In this document: piece by piece, positions 12,331-22,809 of the stretch
Layout: each line of letters starts with the position of its first letter
How positions within the stretch are numbered: the first letter of the stretch is position 1
NCBI GenBank assembly: GCA_947652605.1
Contig: OX393577.1
Location: 4,278,868 to 4,342,867, forward strand
Direction of reading: 5' to 3'
Source: Elmis aenea
Taxonomy: Eukaryota > Arthropoda > Insecta > Coleoptera > Elmidae
DNA: 64,000 bases
The notes under the pieces: model-generated
Seen by the model: the letters and a program-made list of their open reading frames with translations, nothing else
Told to the model about the DNA's origin: nothing
Database searches by the model: none
Made by a program: the position numbers and the translations under genes

Positions 12331-13640
12331 TCTACTCTGCTCATCCTGAGCCATTTCTTCTGTCTAAGAATGGGCTTGTCCTGCAACGTTTTCCAATGAG
12401 CCTTATGCCCTTGTATTAATATGCCATTAACATTAAGACACCGCTTGGCTGTTCCATAGGATGTATCAACTGCGGGTTCTGGTCCGGAGAAAGATCTCGC
12501 TGCCAATTTTGGCTAGGCGATCTGCCTTCTCGTTCCCTTGTATATTAGTGTGCCCTGGGCACTAGAGATTCTTACGTCTCGGGAAATTCCCGGGACTTTC
12601 TTAGTCTCGAGTCTCGGGACATTTAGTTCGAGACTCGACACGAGACTAAGTGTTACAGAACACTGAAATGAATTTTTTATACTTCTTATTTTTAAACAAA
12701 TTTTACTGCCACGAGTTTAGCAAAAATATTTTGTTTCATAATTTTTTATGTTTATGGTTTATACTAACAATCAGTATTTACTTAACTTTATTTAAATTTT
12801 TTGCCTGCCATATTTAATTATTTATGTTTATATATCTTGTCTGCTTTAAAGCTAAAGGATAATTGTTAAGTTTATTAGTAAAAATATATTTTACTTATGC
12901 TTGTTATGTTTTAAAGTTTAATGAAAATTGTTTATATAAAACAGGCATTTACTTGGAAATATGTACTTTATTTACTGTAGAATGTAGACTTAATTAAAAA
13001 TAATAGTAGGTACTACTCCTACTACTATACTTTATTTATAAAATAAATGCTTCAAAAACCAAATCCGTGAATTTGGTTTAATTTAGAAAAAATATTCTGT
13101 CAACTGTCACGGCCGATTCACGATCACGATACGTGCAAAGAAGCAATTTTAAGAATGTAGCGGGTGCTTTCAGAAACAATGTCACTGTCAAAAAAACTTA
13201 TTTTTTACAGTGAAAACAGCCGATGAATTTTGAGTACATGAATATGTCATCATTTTTCTTGCACCCTATAAAATCTTCCGTCATTTTTGACGCGTTAAAC
13301 CACTATTTTTTAGTATGTAAATAAAATTCGCAAAAGTCTCGAAGTCCAGGGAATTCCCGGGACTTTGATGAAAAAAGTCTCGAGTCCCGGGACTTTAAAA
13401 ATTGTCGAGACTCAGAATCCCTACTGGGCACCATATCAGCTTCCTAGCACGTTAAGTGCCCGTATGCAGTTCAGAACAAGTCCTTAGTTTATTTCCGACG
13501 AGCCAAGAGCTTTTAACACTGCTTGGCTGTCGGACTAAGATTCTTTTATTATTAAAATCTCTTTCTAATAGTGATCTGCTGTAACTGATGTTTAATTGCA
13601 ATTGTTTTAACAATAACAACGCCATAGCTAATTCAAGATA
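12306..13640 (-). pseudogene. Retrotransposon RNase H domain remnant, split by a hAT element
   Basis: On the minus strand, 13,534-13,424 reads SDSQAVLKALGSSEIN and later LVLNCIRALN. This is the Asp-Ser-Gln block of RNase H domains carried by I/R1/Jockey-type retrotransposons. The reading breaks at 13,424 and resumes at 12,562 with GHTNIQGNEKADRLAK, the catalytic His/Asp block. It is followed in another frame by SGPEPAVDTSYGTAK and KKWLRMSRVDIRECGNW. Between the halves lies a hAT-type element with a perfect target duplication. Stops and shifts show decay before and after. The domain would cut RNA in RNA:DNA hybrids; this copy is dead. Confidence 0.8.
12563..13423. mobile_element. hAT-type non-autonomous element with perfect 8-bp target duplication
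   Basis: CTGGGCAC is present at 12,555-12,562 and again at 13,424-13,431. The element starts TAGAGATTCTTACGTCTCG and ends in the complement of TAGGGATTCTGAGTCTCG, with further inverted matches of the CTCGGGAAATTCCCGGG / GTCCCGGGACT kind. The 861-bp interior is AT-rich with no transposase. An 8-bp duplication and short inverted ends are diagnostic of the hAT superfamily. Removing it rejoins the RNase H remnant, an independent check on the boundaries. Confidence 0.9.
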
Positions 13641-13649
13641 ATTCACAAT

Positions 13650-15300
13650 TTAGAATAAAATACCTTTAACTAACTAACATTATCAGCAATGTTGTCACTA
13701 CTTGTAATTCACGCCGTAATGGAGTTCAAACGTAATAAAACATACGCTACCAGAGCCATATTTACATTTATATTGAAGCATGAAGCGCACTGCGAATTTT
13801 ATTCGAGAGGTCAATAACTCTTCAGTGCTTTTTCAATATTTTCTCGTAAAACAGGTAAACTGTTAAGGTAGTACGCTTACTGTATACGTAAAGGAAAAAT
13901 ACGTTATCGAAATATTTCATTCACGCCCTTGTGGTTTGTTGACCCGCGTCGAAGCTTTTTATAGTTATTGGGGTTAAAATTAGATCGAATATATGCGCAT
14001 ATTAATAACTACAAAAAGGTGTTATTTGAGAAATATTTAATTATTTGCTTACGTCCGCCCGATTTTTTTAGGTTGCGTTTTATATAATATTTCTTCGGTA
14101 GAGATAGGGTTGACGTCAAGGAATGGTCACATTTCGTTAGCTAAGTGGCTTGTAATAAACTGCTGTAAATAAATTATGTTTTGCAATTTAAAAAAAATAA
14201 TTTTTGCTACAAATAATTTACTAGGTTTGCTATAACATTATAAATGTTTAACTTACCCCGATCATTCTTACTCTTAGCCCCAACGTTGAGGTTGGAAGTA
14301 ACAGCTGTCTTACTATAGAAAAAAAATCTCACATGCTTTACGGAACATATGGAATAAATATCTTGAAAGGAAGACAAATGTCCAATCTATCATTAAATCA
14401 ATTTGGATGTATAAAAACTTGTTATACTCTATGAGAAATTAAGTAAAAACAAAAAAATGTTACTTTCATCCCCGGTCTTCCCTACATAGTTGACTCGTGC
14501 AAAAACCAGTTCATGAACTGGTAACTAGCTGGAAGAACAAACCTAATGACTGAATAAAAACAAATAATGAAATCAAATGGAGAATAAAAGAAGTATTTTG
14601 TGTCTTTTAATTTGTTAGTTAATATTGTTATTTGGTGAAATGGTATATCTGCCTTTTATTCAATTAAAAATGTTTTGTATTCGTTTTAATAATGAAAGCA
14701 GAGATATACAAAGGCACTATGAAATCTTTAAGTCGGCATACGGTATATTTATAAAATGTAAGTAATATATGTGCATAATTATCTTAAAGCGTTTTATTAC
14801 TTTGTTTTGCATTTTACTTTTCAGAATTATGTATTTCTCCAAAGGTTCTGGTTCAAGTTTGACGGCACTTGAAATTTGGGTTAATCATATGCACGAATTT
14901 TTACTTAAAAATATTTGATGCAAACCTACAAATTATTTAATATTCACGGACATGTCTGCAATAAAATTAAAGGCGCCAAAGCTTTTATTTTAGATTGGAG
15001 CCTATTAAGATCGTGTTTTGTTATGCTAATTGGAAAAATGTCTCGTGATTTTAATAAAACACTTATTAAAATCTGAACACGTCAAAGATAACCTGTTTAT
15101 TTCTTAAGCTATTGACAGCCATAAATTTAATTATCAAAGCTAACACTTTTGTTAATAAATAGTCAACTACTGGATTACTTATGTAAAAAATGATTTATTT
15201 ATCAAGCAACAAATTAACGGCTCAGTACATGTTTTTACACAATATCTCATAATTATCGAGAAATAATTAGTATTGAAACTAACAATAAGTAAGACAAGTA
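13650..15300. other. AT-rich spacer, no gene recognised
   Basis: No coding frame of interest. Holds an 18-bp perfect palindrome at 14,505-14,522 (ACCAGTTCATGAACTGGT) and a lone TTGACGTCAAG near 14,110. Confidence 0.5.
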
Positions 15301-15304
15301 CATA

Positions 15305-15590
15305 TTGTTCACTGAGCAATTGGTTATATTGCTTAGCAAAATGTACCTAGCGTATTACTGTGAAAAACTATTTTACTTAGCCAATAAAAATGTAAGTTAA
15401 CCAATAGTATTTTTACCGAGCAAGTTAGTTTTCTAGCGAGCAAAGTAGTATTTTTACCTAATAAAAGATAATTTAAAGCTCAAGAAAAGCTATCTAGCAA
15501 ACAATATAATATGTGTTTACTGAGCAAATGTATTTTTTGTGAGCACAATATTACTTATTTACTGACAATGAGCAATTAAATACAAGCCAA
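15305..15590. repeat. Degenerate short-unit repeat tract (GAGCAA/AGCAAA units)
   Basis: Roughly every 20-35 bp there is a variant of ACTGAGCAAATGTATTTTT: for example at about 15,312, 15,340, 15,417, 15,437, 15,496, 15,520 and 15,540. Units are too diverged to give one period. This looks like an old minisatellite. Confidence 0.5.
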
Positions 15591-15989
15591 CTTGTTAGTT
15601 CTACGCAATTGTGCCAATTTAATTTGGAAAGATTGTTAAAATTGAAAAGCGATCAAATCAAATGCTTGTAGGTTTCTTTAAAAGTTTTGTTTAAAAGAAG
15701 TAATTCTGTTCGAAAATTATTCTTTCGTACTGTAGAATTGTACATTGTATTTCTTTCAAATAGGCAGATTTACTTTTTTTGGGAAAATTTCTGAAAGTAA
15801 AAAAAAAAATCTGCTGACAAGTTCATATTGTTTGATATTTTTAACAAGTACACATTTTTATAAACGTTTTCAGAGCTCAGATTCGCCATCTATTTTCCCA
15901 TCCTCTGTTATTATGCTTCCCAAGTATTCGTATGTTGTTACTCTTTCCTGAGGTTAAAATTAAAATGGTGGTTTACTGGTTTATAACAG

Positions 15990-16965
15990 GTTTATTATTT
16001 TTTTGTTTTTACTGAACATCCTATATCTTACTCTTTCCAGTATTTTGTTTTTACATTTAATTTTGTTGTTGTTCTGATTATCTTCTTGTTTTTTGTTTAC
16101 GATCATAGTTTTCGTTTTATTTATGTTCACTTCCATTTTCATGGCCTCGATTTCTTCGGTACATGCGTTCACTACAGTAGCGTAGCAAGGGGGGGCGGGG
16201 GGTGCGGTCCGCCCCGGGCGGCACTTTTTTTGGGGCGGCACTTTTAGTCTACCCAAATGGGGTAAAAATGAAAATCTCGGGGTAATGAAGGAACAGTAGA
16301 TATAATAATCAGTACCGGCGCTACGTGGCGCTATTCAAAAGAATGAATTTAAAAAAAAAGGAATTCGTGTCTAAGTTAGGTGATAAAACAGGCTACTTGA
16401 TCTTGCTTTACTGAAAACTCGCCCCCGTGTAACGACAGACATTCCAAGTACCTAATAACATTTATGATAGGGTACCACCCATTCAATAAAATTATGAAAC
16501 AATTCATTTATTTTAGGCATTAAATTCTATTCACTTCTAAACTCTATTGTAACAAGGATTTTTCACCCTTATTAGAAATAATTTCGTGGGAGTGGGGGCG
16601 ATCTGATTTAAGAAAACCAAAATCAAAAAAGGTTCTACCGTAAAACTGTAATTTTGGAAGATGTTAAAGCATTTTACATTATCTAACTTTGCATTAAAAC
16701 ACGCTTGAACGTCTAAAATTTAAAAAAAAATCGCCTGCGGCGCATTTTTTCTCACCTCCACTTTTTTGTGTCGATCTCTGATTGCTTTTGGAGAAATCAA
16801 AAGTTAGTAACGGTTATTTATAGCGGCGGCAAATTCAGGGACCGCCCCGGGCGGCACAAACTCTAGCTACGCCACTGGTTCACTAACTTTTGCATTTTGT
16901 TTTTGGTATTTGCTATTAGTACCACGTCATGTGCGTATAATAGGCTACTCAATTTAATTAATTAG
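15990..16965 (-). pseudogene. Non-LTR reverse transcriptase fragment (motif C region), split by a hAT element
   Basis: On the minus strand 16,960-16,886 reads SSLLYAHDVVLIANTKNKMQ. This is the polymerase motif C region with the usual YADD changed to YAHD, so one catalytic Asp is lost. The frame continues across the hAT insertion into 16,174 downward as EEIEAMKMEVNINKTKTMIV, the typical following block. The reading joins exactly when the hAT element and one copy of its duplication are removed. Short, 5'- and 3'-truncated, dead. The clade is probably RTE-like or a related group. Confidence 0.8.
16175..16877. mobile_element. hAT-type element, copy 1 (CAGTRGCGTAGC ends), 8-bp target duplication
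   Basis: Perfect duplication GTTCACTA flanks it (16,167-16,174 and 16,878-16,885). It starts CAGTAGCGTAGCAAGGGGG and ends in the complement of CAGTGGCGTAGCTAGAGTTT. Both ends have GC-rich runs with CCGCCCCGGGCGGCAC, and the middle is AT-rich. At 703 bp it has no transposase and is non-autonomous. A second, larger copy lies at 47,834-49,943. Confidence 0.92.
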
Positions 16966-17790
16966 TTCTAGATTTCTGTATCCAATTCCTGAGTTTAACG
17001 GTAAATATAAAATAGGTAAAAATGGCCCGGGATCCCGGGAGAGAAACCCTCATAATTATGCAATACATGTATGGCAGTTTTTGCCACATCAGTAAATTTA
17101 TTTATTTAATTTATATATCATGCACGTTTTCCAAGTTTTATATAATTTAAGATTGAAATGTTTTGTTTAAGTATATTTTTATAGCTTAGTTTGTACAATT
17201 CTTTCTTAAAGGTCTTCAGTGAAAAATAAAAATAGGAATTGGATACATCTAAAACGTGTATTTTCAAGTCTTTTGAGGGTGTCAAACGAACTACAAAATA
17301 TAACAATGCCGTCTAACCTTTAGGGTCAATGTATTGAAAAATTTCTGATTTCGCTGCACCTTATTTAACTGTTATCTGAACCTATGCGTTTTTGTAAACT
17401 TTTATCGAATATTTCTATGACAACAAATAATGTCTGCTATAATACTGATAAAGCCTGTGAAGGAAGGAACGATGCAAATCGCTTTAAAAAATATTTGCTT
17501 TTCATCTAACGCCCACAAATTATAAACAAGTTTAACAACAACAAATAAATCGGTCAAGTTACGATAGCACGAATTGCGTGTGCCATGACCCCCACAAAAA
17601 AAATATCCCGTTAATTACAAGTAAACAGAAATTAATGTGTTTCGTTATATGTAAAATTGTTGTAGTTAAACGCAGTGTCTTACCTTTTTTAATTCGCAAA
17701 CTAAACAAGTCCGAAGCTATCGAAAGTAAGAGTGCTGTGAGGTAAAACTAATTAGACCGTAAATTGCATTTTGTTATGATAGGTATGCTG
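16966..17790. other. Spacer upstream of gene 1
   Basis: AT-rich, no gene. A 14-bp palindrome CCCGGGATCCCGGG sits near 17,027-17,040, perhaps the scar of an old element. A 62-codon minus frame at 17,118-17,306 has no recognisable features. Confidence 0.5.
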
Positions 17791-17800
17791 TGATGTTTGA

Positions 17801-17900
17801 AAGGAGCCGGCAGAGACAGCCCTTGGTCTAGATTAAAGGGACTCCAGTGGGGCTGACTCTTGACTATATAATCTGCTCTATCTCAAAATGAGGCATTCGT
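17801..17900 (+). promoter_or_regulatory. Gene 1 core promoter with conserved upstream module
   Basis: In order: CAGCCCTTG (17,817-17,825), TTAAAGGG (17,833-17,840), CAGTGGGGC (17,845-17,853) and TATATAA (17,865-17,871). GCATTCG at 17,893-17,899 is the likely start of transcription, 28 bp past the TATA box. The same blocks in the same order precede genes 2, 3 and 4. The module has no match to a factor site that I can name. Confidence 0.85.
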
Positions 17901-17937
17901 ACTTTGCAATAGAACGAGTAATCAACAAACAACCAAA

Positions 17938-19953
17938 ATGTTCAAATTGGTGAGTTCTTTGAACACATTAAAATATAATCCGCGTTCATTGTGATAAAAA
18001 GTCGAGGTTAAAAGTTTTAAAGCAAATTTAAAATAAGTGTGGCGTCTGTTTGTTTAAGAACTATCTTGCTACCAACTAATATTGTGAAGTTCTATTAATA
18101 TTTTTTTAATTCAACATAATATCAATGAACTTTATCTTAACGTCAGGCGAAACGTACTCAGTTTTTGTCATGTTTAATATTGTATAATAATGTAATAATT
18201 ATATGTGTTAATGTATTCTTAAAGATTAATGTATTTGCTAATTTATCTTGACAAGTTACCTTAATAGCTGAATTCATAATTAATTTTGTTTATTAAGGTA
18301 AACAACAATGAAAAGTAAATGGAACACGTTGGTTGTAAACAAATCAAAAATGTTTAAATGTTGCGAAAAAATTCGGGCGGTGATTCCTTATCGAAAATAA
18401 AAGGGGGTCTTTTATATACAATTTTTTCCTCAAACGTCTCCTTTCGAAGTTACACCCCCCTAAAGGGGAGCGGTAAAATTAGGTTTTTATTTTAATTCTC
18501 AAATTTGGATAAATGTAGAAGAATGATATTTGGTAGATGTTTTGTACTTATTGAAAGGTTTCCCATAGTAATATTTTCAATCATCTCCCACCTTCACAGG
18601 GGGCTGAAAAGTGCGACCCCTGTTGGTTTTTTTTAATTAGAATTTTTGGTGGTTTGAAATTTTGCAATTTAAATTTTTTTAAGCTTGATTTATTTAGAAG
18701 CTTTTTTTTAATCTTTAGTTTTTCTTGTAAAACCTACAGTTTTTGAGTAAAAAATAAAATAAGTCAATATGCACCATTAAATACTCCAACAAAACGATTC
18801 ATTTTGGTGGTTACCATGGTTTGTTTATTTTCATATTGGGTAGAAGTGAAGGGCGTTTTAGCGTTGTCGCCGTGTAAACGTCAAAAAGAATTACACCCGT
18901 CAATTCTACCCAATATGAACATAAACAAACCATGGCAAACACCCAAATGAATCGTTTTATATCGGAATATTTGATGGTTCATGTTTACTTATTTTATATT
19001 TCACTCAAAAACGGTAGGTTTTAAGAGAAAAACTAAAGATCAAAAAAAGTTTCCAAATAAATCAAGCTTTCAATTATTATATTTTACTCAAAAACTGTGG
19101 GTTTTACGAGAAAAACTACAGAACAAAAGAAGTTTCTAAATAAATCAAACTTTAAAAAAAAATTAAATTGCAAAATTTCAACTCACTAAAAAGCTCTGAT
19201 TAAAAAACCAACAGAGGTCGCACTTATCAGCCCCCTTCGAAGGTGGAAACTGATTGAAAATATTACTATGTGAAACCTTTTAATAAGCATAAAACATCTA
19301 CCAAATATCATTCTCCTAAATATATCCAAATTTGAGAAATAAAATAAAAACCAAATTTTACCGTCCCCCCTTGGGGGTGTGTAACTTCGAAAAGAGACGT
19401 CTAAGGAAAAAAATTTATATAAAAGAACCCCCTTAATTTTCGATAAGGAATCACCTCCACATTATTTTGCAATATTTAAGAAACACCCTGTATATATTTT
19501 TTTAAATAATTTTTTACAAAACTTGAACTTTTGGGCTTTTATTATTAATGAATGCTGCTTTTTAAAATAGGTCAGTGTATGTGAATTTTGACAAAAATGT
19601 TATTGTTCCAGGCTGCCGTATTCGCCCTCATCGTCTCCGCCGTCAGTGCTGGAGTAATTGGTATTGGTGGAGGCATTGGTCATGGCTACGCTGTAGCCCC
19701 AGTAGCTCATGTTGCCCATGTAGCCCCAGTTGCCCACGTATCCCATGCCACTTCCTACGCCAACAGCAACTCCCTCAGCGTACACGCCACCCCCGTCGCT
19801 GTAGCTCATGCTGCCCCCATCGCTGTTGCCCATGCCGCCCCAGTCGTAGCCGTAGGACACGGTCTTGGTTATGGAGGTGGTTTGGCTTACGGTGGTGGTT
19901 ATGGAGGTGGTTTGGCTTACGGTGGTGGTTATGGTTATGGACTCCATCATTAA
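17938..19953 (+). CDS. Gene 1: secreted Gly/His/Val-rich cuticle-type protein (117 aa, two coding exons)
   Basis: Exon 1 is 17,938-17,949 (MFKL) with donor GTGAGT; exon 2 is 19,612-19,953 after a TTCCAG acceptor. Residues 1-17 form a signal peptide (AAVFALIVSAVSA, cleavage probably before GVIG). The mature part has AHVAHVAPVAHVSH, the block ATSYANSNSLSVHATPV shared with genes 2-4, His-Ala-Ala-Pro repeats, and a Gly-Tyr tail with two perfect 30-bp repeats (19,867-19,926) encoding GYGGGLAYGG. No chitin-binding Rebers-Riddiford motif is present. Secretion and low-complexity composition point to a structural cuticle protein; the exact family name is not known to me. The intron position after codon 4 is typical of insect cuticle genes. 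The intron holds a 1.1-kb foldback. Codon use is markedly more GC-rich than the surroundings. Confidence 0.85.
18352..19498. mobile_element. Composite inverted-repeat element inside the gene 1 intron
   Basis: Two arms of about 500 bp in opposite orientation flank a spacer of about 60 bp (18,845-18,900). Each arm runs from GGTGATTCCTTATCG through TTACACCCCCCTAAAGGGG, a block like ATGATATTTGGTAGATG, and CATTTTGGTGGTTACCATGG to TTCTACCCAATATGAA at the centre. The right end closes with AAACACCCTGTATATA; the matching left end has lost its TACAGGGTG part. Solo arms of the same unit lie at 42,818-43,290 and 59,000-59,830. No coding sequence. The pre-mRNA of gene 1 should fold here into a long hairpin. 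Confidence 0.85.
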
Positions 19954-20076
19954 GCCCTACGCGTGAAACCAAAATTCCATCTTTTTTGTTAAATTATTGT
20001 ACATACTTCAGTTTACCATATTTTTATTTATTTCAAAATAATGTAAGCAATAGTGTTCATATTTTGGCTGTTTGTA

Positions 20077-20082
20077 AATAAA
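20077..20082 (+). terminator. Gene 1 poly(A) signal
   Basis: AATAAA 124 bp past the stop codon, in the AT-rich 3' untranslated region. It is the first canonical signal after the stop. Confidence 0.7.
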
Positions 20083-20099
20083 ATTAAGCATAAAGTATT

Positions 20100-20840
20100 G
20101 ACTTGTTTTAATCACGTAATTCGCTTGTTCCAAAGCCCCACGGATCATTGCATTCTCGATTATTTATTGTATTCAACAACCCAACCCAACAATCCTTACC
20201 AGGGAAGGTCACGATACGTTGTCGCTAGAATTTGATTAAAGCTGTGTTTATTGCATTAAGAACATCAAAACTAAATATTGTGCAGAGTTATACGTGCCAC
20301 TGGCCATCTCGTTCGAAAACATTGGGGAAAAACAAAAGTTGAATAATAAAAGTAATTTTTGCGATCGCGTTATCCATGAATCCATAAGAGATAAAATCAA
20401 AATTCTTCTATTTACCAATGCGCGCATCCTTTACAAGTAAAATGGCGCAATATTTTTGAAAAAATCTTAAACGGTTCCGGAGAAAAACGCCTCATCACGC
20501 CACTATATACCAGCGCATTAGCCTATAGAATTAAAATATTCTGCTTGCTGATCTTTCAAAATTTAAAAAAATATATAATTAAAGTATTTCTTGTCTAGGT
20601 GCAAAATCGAATTTTAACATTCAATAAATAAAACTGCAACTAATGAAGAAACGGAGTTAAAAAAAGATAAGTGTATTTAATTAATCTTGCTTATATTAGT
20701 AAACGAATGACATAAATAATCAATCATTATTCAATCTTCTAATGATTTTAAAAAAAGCATAACCAGCTCTTTTTTAATGATATTTTTATTAGTTTAATAT
20801 AAATGTGCATGAAAAGTGTTTTAATCTTTTACATACATAC
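20100..20840. other. Spacer downstream of gene 1
   Basis: No gene recognised. (CATA)n microsatellite at about 20,833-20,850 next to the retroelement tail that follows. Confidence 0.5.
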
Positions 20841-20847
20841 ATACATA

Positions 20848-20972
20848 CACGATGTGCCACAATTAGCTAACGATAGGCAGGAGTGGAGAAACATCACAGA
20901 AATAGAAATAATACCTTGACACCGAAAGGTACAAGAGGAACCGATTATGAAGAAGAAGAAGAAGAAAGTAGA
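20848..20972 (+). pseudogene. 3' tail of an RTE-like non-LTR retrotransposon
   Basis: Reads ANDRQEWRNITEIEI (the DR-x-x-W block at the polyprotein end) and then runs into a (GAA)n tail at 20,950-20,968. Only about 125 bp survive, a heavily 5'-truncated insertion. It belongs to the same broad group as the tails at 8.0, 34.4 and 46.7 kb. Confidence 0.55.
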
Positions 20973-21595
20973 AAGACAATTTTTTTAAATCATTTTGCAC
21001 CGAACAACATTTTTAGACGTTAATTTTAAAACTAAACAAATTAATCTAAGCGATAATAACATTATTGCTTGCTGTAGAATGAATAGTTGGTTGCAAGATT
21101 AAACATTCTAAACTGATAAATGCTATTAAACTTACTTACAATGAACGCAACTAACTGAGCATATGTTGGGCCAATAAAATTGTTGATGTTTTATTAATTC
21201 GCGTAAAAAATGCTGCTACTGTAAAATTTTTAATTTTTTGTAATTTTATTTTATGTACTTCATTTTACTATTTAAAAAAAAAACAACCCAACTATGAGAT
21301 CGCGATTTTACAACGGAGAGAAGGCTTCACAGACGTAAAGTGTGTAGGTGAGTAATCATATGACACAAGCAATTTAAACTGTATCGTATTATAATGCAGT
21401 TTGCTTATATAGTAATACCAGCTATATTCGAATAGAGGTTTTGTTTTAAAAGTGGGTTTCGTGACTAATACCTTGCATAATAATCAACATTGTAACTCAG
21501 CGTTTTAAGATGGGGATGCTTTGTGTAGAATATTCGATAGTTATTGCAATTTTCAAGTTTATAAGCATACATTAAGAAAAGCTAAAAACCGTTAG
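20973..21595. other. AT-rich spacer, no gene recognised
   Basis: Nothing recognisable on either strand. Confidence 0.5.
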
Positions 21596-21603
21596 GTTCG
21601 CAC

Positions 21604-22801
21604 CAGGGTTGATAAAAATCATGATTTTTTTTTTTAATCAAAAAAATCGATTTATTTGATTTAAATCAGATTTTTTTGATTTAAATCAAATGTACCATTT
21701 TATCGAATTTAGTGACATATTCACATGCTATTTCTGTTTTGTGCTAATATATTTAATAACCAATATAATTAATAATTCAGTGGTGAATTTTTGTCAAAAT
21801 GAAAAATTAAATATAATGATTAAGAATTTTGAAAAAATCAGTGCTAAATAGTTATGTTTAATTAATTATATACAGGGTGAGTCATTAGTGCGAGATCGGT
21901 CGATTTTGGCTAAACGGCTTGAGATATAAAGTTGATTAAAACGCTATTTCATACAGTTTTTTCTTCCGAACACGATAAAAATATTTTCAAATATACAGGG
22001 TGAGTCATCTCTCTGGAACTAATAGCAACTTTTATATTTCAAATACAACGCCCAATTTTTTATTTAATATTTTTGACCGCCTTAATTTTAGCTTTGCATC
22101 AATATAAAATACTACAGGTTTTTATACGGCGTTGTAAAAAAACATTAATTTTCTAAATTAATCAAGGTTTTAAGTCTTTATTTAAATAATTCTCCTGAAG
22201 CTATTTTGAAGTACAGAGTTTTAATTTGGTATGGACATGCAGAAAAAATTTCTCTGTTCTCTCGATATGAAAAAAATTGAATCACACATACACACATTTA
22301 TAAATAGGTGGCAACTTCCATGATTTTCAAAAGCACGTAACTCAATTTTTTCAAATGCAAACCCCTGTATTTATTTATGTCATCGAATTTGTCTTTAAGA
22401 GAGCTTCATATTTTGTTAAGTATGTCCTATGTCCCAAAACTCGTACTTTTCGAGATATTCGACATTTTTCTTCTAATCGTTATTGAAGCAATTAGAGTGC
22501 CGTGGAAATCGAAAAAACTGACTGTTCACTTCGCTAACGTCAAAAACTGGTCATTTATTTTTTGAATTATTGCATTTCCACAATGAATATTACTTTACAG
22601 GAGCAAATTGATATGGTTTAATCACCATTTCGTGTATTTAATTACTAATAGTAATAAAATTTTGTTTTATTATAAATATTATATTGTGCTCATATAATCT
22701 GTGATTTAAATTGATAATTTTTTTAAAAAAATCATTTGATTTAAATCCATGATTTTTTTTTTAAATCACTTGATCAATTGATTTAAATCTGCTCAACCCT
22801 G
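21604..22801. mobile_element. hAT-type element (CAGGGTTG ends) with perfect 8-bp target duplication
   Basis: GTTCGCAC flanks both sides (21,596-21,603 and 22,802-22,809). The ends are CAGGGTTGATAAAAATCATG and the complement of CAGGGTTGAGCAGATTTAAA, each followed by long runs of TGATTTAAATCAAAT-like sequence. At 1198 bp there is no transposase. Inside are two TATACAGGGTGAGTCAT strings (21,873 and 21,995) that look like ends of a separate small element nested within it. Confidence 0.92.
21870..22010. mobile_element. TATACAGGGTGAGTCAT repeats nested in the hAT-type element
   Basis: ATATACAGGGTGAGTCATTA near 21,871 and AATATACAGGGTGAGTCATC near 21,993 are direct, not inverted, about 122 bp apart. 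They may be two partial insertions or a tandem duplication of one element end. Confidence 0.45.
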
Positions 22802-22809
22802 GTTCGCAC

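Noticed and set aside
19575..20081. Long open frames in other frames and on the minus strand across exon 2 of gene 1 (also at 28,050-28,358, 32,221-32,421, 37,727-38,116 and 60,936-61,121)
   Set aside because: They are shadows of GC-rich, repeat-coding exons: stop codons are rare in all frames there. None has a signal peptide, splice sites or family support, whereas the + strand frames do.
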